64,000 nt of DNA from TWA4 sp034086685 (GTDB taxonomy: Bacteria; Bacillota; Clostridia; Lachnospirales; Lachnospiraceae): positions 1 to 64,000 of the forward strand of contig JAXDZY010000016.1 of NCBI GenBank assembly GCA_034086685.1, in the 5' to 3' direction. The notes beneath the pieces were generated by a model, which saw only the letters and a program-made list of their open reading frames with translations, had not been told where the DNA came from and ran no database searches. A program made the position numbers and the translations under genes. The number at the start of each line of letters is the position of its first letter. Within the stretch, counting starts at the first letter, position 1. Shown one piece after another: positions 57,711 through 64,000 of this stretch.

Positions 57711-57745
57711 AGAACAGGTATACGATTGTATGCCTGTTCTTTTTT
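57711..57745 (+). terminator. Intrinsic terminator downstream of the 6S RNA
   Basis: AGAACAGG and CCTGTTCT with additional partial pairing (TATAC/GTATG) form a stem followed by TTTTT. It may mark the end of the 6S precursor. Confidence 0.8.
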
Positions 57746-57792
57746 GTTTACGTAAGGGATAAAATAGAATGAAATAATTTAATCGGGAGGAT

Positions 57793-59277
57793 ATGGTGAG
57801 GTCATCCGGACAGTTCATGCAGTTTTCTTTTGGTACTAAAATCTGTGTTATACTTTTTTTGATGCTGATCATAAAAGCAGCTCTTGTATTCAATGAGGGA
57901 AATACAGCCGAAGAGGAGAAGGATTTCTCCGGGATAAGCGGAGAGATTACTGCAGCTGAAATAACAAAAGAGGAGAAAAGCAGCTTTGCAATCCGCCGCA
58001 GATATGAAACTGAGCCTGTCGTTTCAGTGCTGATCACTGATTCAGCGAAAAGCAGGACACATCAGACTGTTCAATTGGCAGGAACACGGGATTATGTGAT
58101 CGTTTCTTCCTCAGGGACAGAGACTTTTCAGGGAGGGAAGATGGTGGATCTGAAAGATTATTTTCACGAGAAACAGATCGATTTCTGTACGGTTTCTCTG
58201 GTTTCTGCTGAATATACAGAAGCAGCAGATAAAACGGAAACGGGGATTTGTCTTTTGTCTGTCAGAAAGGGATCTGTTTCGCCTGTATATCAGGGGAGTC
58301 TGAGAATCTTTCAGGATGCTGAAAAACAGGATTTTTACGTGGTGAACGAACTTGATCTGGAGGATTATCTTCCTGGAGTTGTGTCCTCTGAAATGCCGGA
58401 TTCATTCGGTATGGAGGCATTGAAAGCACAGGCAGTCTGCGCCCGCTCCTATGCTTTGTCTGTTCTGGAAACAGAACAGCCTGAAACTGACAAAAAAGGG
58501 AAGATTTCGTGGGATCTGGTGGATACCACCGATGATCAGGTATATCTTTCAGGTGAAGTGGATGCCCGGGCTGAGGAAGCCTGCATGGAGACAAAAGGGC
58601 AGATTCTGATTCAGGATAATGATCCTTTAAAACCTCATTACTATTCAACTTCCTGGGGGCAGAAGGCAGACGGAAATGTTTTCTGCGGGGAAGATAATCA
58701 GATTCTTGAAGCTGCAGCTGTGCTGGAACCCGGTTCAAATGTCCGTAAGATGAATGAAGAATTCATCAATACATACAAAACTTTATCCGAAGGATCGTCG
58801 GACAACTGTCCGGTTTATGATCAGAAATCTCCCTGGTATCGGTGGACCTGCGGGATTCTGCTTTCGGACATTTTCGATAAAAAAATCAGTGAAATCACGG
58901 TGACAGAGCGGGGAACCGGCGGTTATGCAGCGGCAATGATGATTTCTTTTGCAGATGGTACTGCGGAACAGATTAAAGGTGCAAAATCTGTCCGCAGACG
59001 GCTGGGTTTTTCAGAGAATGTTTATCAGCTGCAGGATGGCAGTACACGAAGCGGCCTGTCAATTCTGCCCAGTGCTTTTTTCTATACAGATCCGGTGAAA
59101 ACATCGGATAACATACAGACAATAACCATCCACGGAGGCGGTTTCGGACACGGATTCGGGATGAGTCAGTACGGAGCTGCTGAAATGGCAGATGAAGGCA
59201 TGCTGTATACGGATATTCTGACATATTATTATGAAAAAGCAGAACTTGTGGAGTATTATGGTAAAAGGGGCAAATGA
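57793..59277 (+). CDS. SpoIID/LytB-domain protein
   Basis: 494 residues with an N-terminal membrane anchor (ICVILFLMLIIKAALVF, about 17-33) and an extracytoplasmic SpoIID domain: LDLEDYLPGVVSSEMPDSFGMEALKAQAVCARSYAL, the later TWGxxADG-like segment TSWGQKADGNVF, and the terminal FGHGFGMSQYGAAEMADEG. SpoIID proteins are lytic transglycosylases acting on denuded glycan strands, in sporulation engulfment or in wall turnover. It is longer than SpoIID itself (about 340), so it may be a vegetative relative. ATG at 57793 or GTG at 57796; GGGAGG fits the latter better. Confidence 0.85.
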   Translation: MVRSSGQFMQFSFGTKICVILFLMLIIKAALVFNEGNTAEEEKDFSGISGEITAAEITKEEKSSFAIRRRYETEPVVSVLITDSAKSRTHQTVQLAGTRDYVIVSSSGTETFQGGKMVDLKDYFHEKQIDFCTVSLVSAEYTEAADKTETGICLLSVRKGSVSPVYQGSLRIFQDAEKQDFYVVNELDLEDYLPGVVSSEMPDSFGMEALKAQAVCARSYALSVLETEQPETDKKGKISWDLVDTTDDQVYLSGEVDARAEEACMETKGQILIQDNDPLKPHYYSTSWGQKADGNVFCGEDNQILEAAAVLEPGSNVRKMNEEFINTYKTLSEGSSDNCPVYDQKSPWYRWTCGILLSDIFDKKISEITVTERGTGGYAAAMMISFADGTAEQIKGAKSVRRRLGFSENVYQLQDGSTRSGLSILPSAFFYTDPVKTSDNIQTITIHGGGFGHGFGMSQYGAAEMADEGMLYTDILTYYYEKAELVEYYGKRGK

Positions 59278-59280
59278 ATC

Positions 59281-60897
59281 TTAATTGAGCGTTTTTTTGT
59301 ATTGCAGATAGTATTCATGTGCTCCCTGACTGTATTTTTCCAGGGCTGTGTCAAGAGTATCCGTATCTTTAATATCGCTTTTAAATGCTGTGGGATCGTA
59401 GACCCAGCTGTATGTTTCATAAAAAGACTCTGCTGAGCCGGGTCCCACTATTGCATCTCCTTCCAATGTACTGATCAGAACTGTACTGTTTTCCAGATAT
59501 GAATTCAGTTGATCTGCAAAGGACAGCATTTCATTAACAGGAAGGAAATCTGTGCCGTTTATGTTAAATTCCACATAACCGGAATCCAGACAGGAATCAG
59601 GAGTTACAGTGAACAGCCAAAAGGAATAAGTGGCATACCCCTGGTACATGAATGGTTCATACTTCAGCAGATAATCCTTCCCGTTCAGCCGGCAGAGGAA
59701 AAGCGAAGTCCAGCCGGGATGAGGCAGGCCTGCTTCCAGGGAGAAGATGATTTCTCCATCCTGAATAACCTGCAGCTCATAGGTTTCAGAACCATATGTC
59801 CGGCTGCCGGTATTTTCTGTATCGGATCTTTCAGCTTCATTTTCTGCCGGACCGGGATATAGTACCTGTATTTTTTCCGGAATTCCATCCTGATTCAGAT
59901 CGGTGGAAACAAAGTCTGATGTCTGAGAGTCTGTACCTTTCGGATCAGTCAGGAAACAGACTGTCAGCAGGATACACACGGCAATTGAAGTCATAATCGC
60001 CCGGAATCCGGGCTTTTTGTAAAACATCACGGCTTTGATTCTTTCCTTTATGGAACTTTCTCCAAATGAGAGAGGGCAGAACAGCCTCTTTTTTTCAGGT
60101 ATGCTGCAGCTTAACAGAGCCCTGGAATAGGCCTGCCGGCAATCAGTGCCCAGCGTTCTGATTACAGTTTCATCGCAGGCCAGTTCAATATCACGACAGA
60201 ACAAAAAATATGCGGCCCAGACCAGCGGATTAAACCAGTGGACGGTCAGAATTAAAAAACCCAGGGGCTTCCACCAGTAATCATGATGTTTCATATGTGT
60301 ATTTTCATGGGTCAGTACATAAATCAGATGCTGTTTATCCAGATCGGATGGCAGATAAATCCGCGGACACAGCAGGCCTGAGATAAAAGGCGACTGGATT
60401 TCATCACTGATCCAGATATTTTTTTCCAGATAAACAGCGGTGCTGAGTTGTCTGTGAAGGTGTATACAGCTGATCAGAAGGTATAAAAGCATAGCCGTCA
60501 TGCCTGTGAGCCATATGATGGAAGCAGCATGGATAATGGATAACCGGATATCTTTGACATTTGCAGCAGGTGCGGAAAATTCGGGGAATTCATTGTTGAT
60601 CTGTTTGTCGGCTGTGTTGACTTCCCTTCCCCCGGCCGGATCATTTAATCCTGATGAATCTGAAACAGACATTTCTGCAGAGACCAGACTGTCGGCGATG
60701 GCAGCTGTGCCGATGTTCAGACTCAGAACCGATTCTATGGAAAAAGGACAGATGAGACGTACAGCAACCAGAATCCACATGATACACGGAAAGATCCGGG
60801 AAGTTTTTTTCAGCAGGGGGCGAAAAAGAATCACGGCAGAAATCAGCCCGCAGGCAGAAATACTCACATTCAATAATTTCAGAAAAGCAGTCTCCAT
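59281..60897 (-). CDS. M56 (BlaR1-like) membrane metallopeptidase
   Basis: 538 residues. Four to five N-terminal helices surround a cytosolic zinc metalloprotease: zinc motif HENTH in YVLTHENTHMKHHDYWWK, with RDIELACDETVI providing the third ligand region. A further helix near residue 305 is followed by an extracytoplasmic domain of about 220 residues. That domain does not resemble the penicillin-binding sensor of BlaR1, but looks like a general sensory region (STDLNQDGIPEKIQV is a calcium-type loop). In BlaR1 the protease inactivates BlaI. No blaI gene is adjacent, but two palindromes lie upstream. Confidence 0.85.
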   Translation of the reverse strand: METAFLKLLNVSISACGLISAVILFRPLLKKTSRIFPCIMWILVAVRLICPFSIESVLSLNIGTAAIADSLVSAEMSVSDSSGLNDPAGGREVNTADKQINNEFPEFSAPAANVKDIRLSIIHAASIIWLTGMTAMLLYLLISCIHLHRQLSTAVYLEKNIWISDEIQSPFISGLLCPRIYLPSDLDKQHLIYVLTHENTHMKHHDYWWKPLGFLILTVHWFNPLVWAAYFLFCRDIELACDETVIRTLGTDCRQAYSRALLSCSIPEKKRLFCPLSFGESSIKERIKAVMFYKKPGFRAIMTSIAVCILLTVCFLTDPKGTDSQTSDFVSTDLNQDGIPEKIQVLYPGPAENEAERSDTENTGSRTYGSETYELQVIQDGEIIFSLEAGLPHPGWTSLFLCRLNGKDYLLKYEPFMYQGYATYSFWLFTVTPDSCLDSGYVEFNINGTDFLPVNEMLSFADQLNSYLENSTVLISTLEGDAIVGPGSAESFYETYSWVYDPTAFKSDIKDTDTLDTALEKYSQGAHEYYLQYKKTLN

Positions 60898-60968
60898 TTA
60901 CTTCTGTACTCCTTTCAAAAACATGAAGATTGTTTAAAGCGGTACTGTACTAACAGTATTGAATACGG

Positions 60969-61010
60969 GTCTATATGATATAGACACATGTAAGTCTATC
61001 ACATATAGAC
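60969..61010. promoter_or_regulatory. Two 17-bp operator-like dyads upstream of the M56 gene
   Basis: GTCTATATGATATAGAC (60969-60985) is a perfect 8+8 palindrome about one base. GTCTATCACATATAGAC (60994-61010) repeats the same ends, centre to centre 25 bp away. They lie 70-110 bp upstream of the M56 start and also upstream of the divergent L,D-transpeptidase, so one regulator, possibly BlaI-like, may control both. Confidence 0.6.
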
Positions 61011-61136
61011 AGATATGTCAATAAACGGTACAATTTCCATTTTGCTGTTGTAAATCTGAGTGCAACACATTATAATAATAGCGTTTACATTTTGCAATGC
61101 ATTGGAAAGGAGATTGGCTGTTTAAGTCACAAGAAG

Positions 61137-62486
61137 ATGAAGAAACGATATATGGCAGGATGCTTTGGAGTAGCCATTTTACTCTATGCAGCCGGAACTT
61201 ATTATTTTTCCAGCCACTATTATCCAGGATCCACGATAGGGCATATTTCTGTGGGATGGTATTCCGAAGAGAAAGCAACCGATAAATTAAAAGAATTTTA
61301 CCAGGACTATTGTTTGTCGCTGTCCGGATATGAAAGCAAGAGCTCTTCCCGAGTGGAAAAAGAATACAGACTGGAAGATCTGGGAATGGAGTTCAAGGGG
61401 GATTTGTACGGGGAGAAACCGTTAATGGATTCACAGAATCCTTACTGCTGGCCGCTGCAGATTTTTCAGAAATTTGAATCAACTCCTGTTGTAAATATGA
61501 ATGAAGAAATGATTCGTAAAAAGATTCAGAATCTGGATTGTTTTACCCATATGGTTTCCAGTAAAGATGCAGAGATTGTCTGGGAAAATGGAAGCTATGA
61601 AATAATACCGGAGATTTACGGTACAGCATTAGCAGATAATACAGATCTGAAAATCATGGATGCCATAAAAGAACAGGAAGAACAATTTGATCTGACTCCA
61701 TATTATATTGACCCGCATATTCTGAAAGATGATGCCGGATTACAAAGCCTGAAGGAGGAAATGCAGAGCACAGCAGATCTGGATCTTTATTACCGGTTTG
61801 GTGATGCAAAAGAGGCTCTTTCTCCGGATATGATTGCCGGAATGATCAAGGCAGAGGATGGAAAGGTTTCTGTGGATCAGGAAAATGCCCGTGCGTTTAT
61901 TAAAGAGCTTTCTGACAGGTATGACACCGCTTATTCGCCGCATCCGTTTACTACCCATGCAGGAAACGAAATCACTATATATAATGGAGATTACGGATGG
62001 TGGACAGATATTTCTTCTTCTACAGAAACTCTGGTAGAGGCTCTCGATCAGAAGAAAAACGGAGAGTTGCAGTTTACGTATTACAAAACAGCTGCTTCTT
62101 ATGGAAGCAGAGATTATGGTGATACTTATGTAGAAGTCAGTTTGAACAGTCAGTCGCTTTGGTGTTATGTGGATGGAGAAGTCGCGGTCAGCTGCAATAT
62201 TGTGAGCGGCAACGTATCCAAAGGTCATGCAACGCCAAAAGGGATTTATGGAATTACATACAAGGAAACAGGACATCAGATGGTTGGCGAAGACTACGAT
62301 GTCTGGACAGATTACTGGATGCCATTTAATGGAAACGTAGGGCTCCATGATGCTTCCTGGAGATCTTCTTTTGGTGGAAACCGGTATCTGTATCAGGGAT
62401 CTCATGGCTGTATCAATATGCCTGTATGGGCAGCAAGAGCCGTATACAATCTGGTGGAAAAGGGGACTCCTGTGATCGTATATTAA
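61137..62486 (+). CDS. L,D-transpeptidase (YkuD) with peptidoglycan-binding-like repeats
   Basis: 449 residues from the ATG at 61137. N-terminal anchor (MAGCFGVAILLYAAGTYYF), two PG_binding_4-type regions (about 35-155 and 170-285), and a C-terminal YkuD domain with active site HGCINMPVWAARAV preceded by GNVGLHDASWR. L,D-transpeptidases form 3-3 cross-links or attach proteins, and are insensitive to most penicillins. A good AAAGGAG lies at 61106-61112, about 24 bases before this ATG, and the frame is open back to 61092, so the start is uncertain. Confidence 0.88.
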   Translation: MKKRYMAGCFGVAILLYAAGTYYFSSHYYPGSTIGHISVGWYSEEKATDKLKEFYQDYCLSLSGYESKSSSRVEKEYRLEDLGMEFKGDLYGEKPLMDSQNPYCWPLQIFQKFESTPVVNMNEEMIRKKIQNLDCFTHMVSSKDAEIVWENGSYEIIPEIYGTALADNTDLKIMDAIKEQEEQFDLTPYYIDPHILKDDAGLQSLKEEMQSTADLDLYYRFGDAKEALSPDMIAGMIKAEDGKVSVDQENARAFIKELSDRYDTAYSPHPFTTHAGNEITIYNGDYGWWTDISSSTETLVEALDQKKNGELQFTYYKTAASYGSRDYGDTYVEVSLNSQSLWCYVDGEVAVSCNIVSGNVSKGHATPKGIYGITYKETGHQMVGEDYDVWTDYWMPFNGNVGLHDASWRSSFGGNRYLYQGSHGCINMPVWAARAVYNLVEKGTPVIVY

Positions 62487-62501
62487 TATTTCAGAGCAGC
62501 A

Positions 62502-62529
62502 AAAAAACGGAACAGGGTTCCGTTTTTTG
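62502..62529. terminator. Bidirectional terminator after the L,D-transpeptidase
   Basis: AAAAAACGGAAC and GTTCCGTTTTTT are perfectly complementary across a 3-base loop, between convergent genes. Confidence 0.9.
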
Positions 62530-62555
62530 TTGTCAGTATGTCTCAACAGAGTCGA

Positions 62556-63233
62556 TCAATTATTATCGATGGGGATATAAGGACGAATGGAGGCTGCCAC
62601 ATTGCAGATGGGCATGGTCTGAAGCCATACATGCCCGGGTCCGGTCAGTACTGTATTGAACAGACCCTCGCCCCCCAATAGTTTATTTTTCATTCCGGGG
62701 ACCTGCTGAATCTCCATCTGAACACCCAAAGAGAAGCCTGCCACGTTTCCGGTGTCTACCACTATCTGCTGTCCGGGTTTCAGTTCGTATTCGATTAACT
62801 CACCGTCAATTTCAACGAATGCAGTTCCATTACCTGAAAGCTGCTGCATGATAAACCCCTCACCGCCAAATAGACCAACGCCCAGATTTTTTCGAAAATA
62901 AGTGGACAACTGCACGCCGGATTCCGATGCCAGAAAAGCGCTTTTCTGCAAAATCATTTCCTGACCGGGAGCGATCGTGATGGGTTTTATCTGTCCGGGG
63001 AAGCTGGAACCGAAAGCAATCATGCCGGCTCCTCTGGCGGTATAGATGTTCTGAAACATACTCTCACCGGAGAATGCCCTGGAGAACATCTTGCCAAGAC
63101 CACCTCCGCGGGTATCCATCTGCATATTAGGACTCATCCAGACCATGGCCCCTTTTTCGGTGATCATCTGCTCTCCGTTTTCAAGATTACAGATTACAAC
63201 AGGGAAATTACCGCCTTTAATTTCATATCGCAT
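62556..63233 (-). CDS. AIM24/TIGR00266 family protein
   Basis: 225-residue soluble protein of the AIM24 (TIGR00266) family: repeated beta segments with VVICNLENGEQMITEKGAMVWMSPNMQMDTRGGGLGKMFSRAFSGESMFQNIYTARGAGMIAFGSSFPGQI. The glycine-rich patterns are typical, and the length is right. In yeast AIM24 affects mitochondrial membranes; the bacterial role is unknown. AGGAGG lies upstream of the start. It is alone, with about 230 bp to the next divergent gene. Confidence 0.88.
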   Translation of the reverse strand: MRYEIKGGNFPVVICNLENGEQMITEKGAMVWMSPNMQMDTRGGGLGKMFSRAFSGESMFQNIYTARGAGMIAFGSSFPGQIKPITIAPGQEMILQKSAFLASESGVQLSTYFRKNLGVGLFGGEGFIMQQLSGNGTAFVEIDGELIEYELKPGQQIVVDTGNVAGFSLGVQMEIQQVPGMKNKLLGGEGLFNTVLTGPGHVWLQTMPICNVAASIRPYIPIDNN

Positions 63234-63362
63234 AATATAATCCTCCTTCTATGTAAATAACATGCTCCCGCCATTGAGTAAACCTGATGTGGGGAACTTC
63301 TGATTATATTGTAGCATAGACTGTCAGGTGATTCTATCAGTGTTAAAAATATTATGTAGTGA

Positions 63363-63391
63363 TTGACGTCAGGAAATTCGTTTTATATACT
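63363..63391 (+). promoter_or_regulatory. Sigma-A promoter of the 7TM sensor gene
   Basis: TTGACG (63363-63368) and TATACT (63386-63391), 17-bp spacer, 70 bp before the start at 63461. Confidence 0.7.
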
Positions 63392-63460
63392 ATTAACAAT
63401 CAGGTAGTCAGTTTGTTTGTCAGCATATTTTACATTTTTGAGTGTCCAGAGGAAAAGAAA

Positions 63461-64000
63461 ATGACTTATTTTTATATATGTTGTTTAGTATCGGCTTTCG
63501 CTCTGTTTCTTTGGCAGAGTATTTCGGATGAACGACAAAGTGTGACTCAGCAGATCATGCTTGTGGTTGTAATTATCGCAAATGGAGGTTTTCTTGCATT
63601 TTCCGGATCGGAGAATCTTCCGGAAGCAATTTTGGCAACAAAAATATTGTATGCAGGGGCATGTTTTTTGCCTATGCTTTATTTTATTACGGTATGTGAA
63701 GTATGTCATATCAATCTCGGAAGGATCATGTCCCTGATGATGTACATTATTCAGGGCATTCTTTATGGCTTTGTATGTACAATCGGCTATAAGGAATGGT
63801 TTTATAAAACAGTTGAGTTACATGAGGAGAATGGTATCCGCTATTTGACTAAAAGTTACGGAATCATGCACATAATGTACCCGGTTACCATGTATCTGTA
63901 CTTTGCTTTGACGTTTATAGTGGTAATCCGCGCATTACATAAGAAGACATCTGTTGACGCCAGGGGATTATTCATTATGCTTGTCTCTTTTATGCTGGGA
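63461..64000 (+). CDS. N-terminal part of a 7TM sensor protein (cut by window end)
   Basis: 180 codons are visible, with no stop before the window edge. The sequence shows successive hydrophobic helices (MTYFYICCLVSAFALFLW; QQIMLVVVIIANGGFLAFSG; IMSLMMYIIQGILYGFVC and others) with short loops. This resembles the histidine-kinase N-terminal 7TM region (MHYT/7TMR-like HisKA_7TM) that is commonly joined to GGDEF, HD-GYP or kinase domains. The output domain lies beyond the window. AGAGGAAAAG precedes the ATG. Confidence 0.7.
   Translation, partial: MTYFYICCLVSAFALFLWQSISDERQSVTQQIMLVVVIIANGGFLAFSGSENLPEAILATKILYAGACFLPMLYFITVCEVCHINLGRIMSLMMYIIQGILYGFVCTIGYKEWFYKTVELHEENGIRYLTKSYGIMHIMYPVTMYLYFALTFIVVIRALHKKTSVDARGLFIMLVSFMLG

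Overview
The window looks like a chromosomal segment of a Gram-positive anaerobe of the Clostridia, most likely Lachnospiraceae. This rests on its gene content: DUF5721 and DUF3877 proteins, a TIGR03915/TIGR03916 repair pair, a T-box-controlled trp operon, a LicT/RAT antitermination module, SpoIID- and SleB-type proteins, Pta, ATP-dependent PEP carboxykinase, strong GGAGG ribosome-binding sites and consensus sigma-A promoters. The genus cannot be fixed from sequence reading alone. No rRNA or tRNA gene was recognised.

Region 1-1.5 kb holds small membrane ORFs, an XRE regulator and a CPBP protease remnant. Region 1.5-9.9 kb is mostly housekeeping: a DUF5721 protein, M18 aminopeptidase, DegV, LicT with two RAT sites and an orphan EIIB, a structured RNA candidate, homoserine dehydrogenase, MscS, an orphan GHKL ATPase and an HPr-like protein without the phosphorylatable histidine. 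Region 10-16 kb has a SEC-C protein, an iron-sulfur protein and a tightly coupled pabA-pabB-pabC cluster for p-aminobenzoate. Region 16-20.3 kb is a probable sulfur redox cluster: a C_GCAxxG_C_C/sulfite reductase fusion, a CoA-disulfide reductase-rhodanese and an FNT channel. Region 20.4-26.7 kb is a metal homeostasis block: a DUF134 regulator behind triple direct repeats, a CDF transporter, a LysR regulator, a ZntA/CadA-type ATPase with a 48-bp tandem His/Cys repeat, and a DtxR-family regulator.

The most striking feature is at 29.75-37.48 kb. An ABC transporter ATPase gene (minus strand) is split exactly in its Walker A codons by a 7.7-kb element flanked by a 7-bp direct repeat (TTTACCG). 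The element ends in an intact large serine recombinase. It carries a PF06695 small multidrug export protein, a two-component system and an FtsX-type ABC exporter with its own operator. Joining the two flanks restores an in-frame GPSGCGKSTLL Walker A. I infer an integrative, possibly excisable, resistance-type element that switches off its host transporter gene.

Region 37.8-47.9 kb contains tcdA, tmcAL, an ECF-like sigma factor, a DUF3877 protein, pta, a SleB-like hydrolase frameshifted at an A8 tract, thrC, pckA and a Fic protein with an HTH. Region 48.0-55.0 kb is a complete trpE-GD-C-F-B-A operon behind a Trp T-box. Region 55.0-64 kb has the TIGR03915/03916 pair under a promoter flanked by LexA-like boxes, a 6S RNA, a SpoIID protein, an M56 (BlaR1-like) membrane protease behind two 17-bp dyads, an L,D-transpeptidase, an AIM24 protein and the start of a 7TM sensor protein cut by the window edge.
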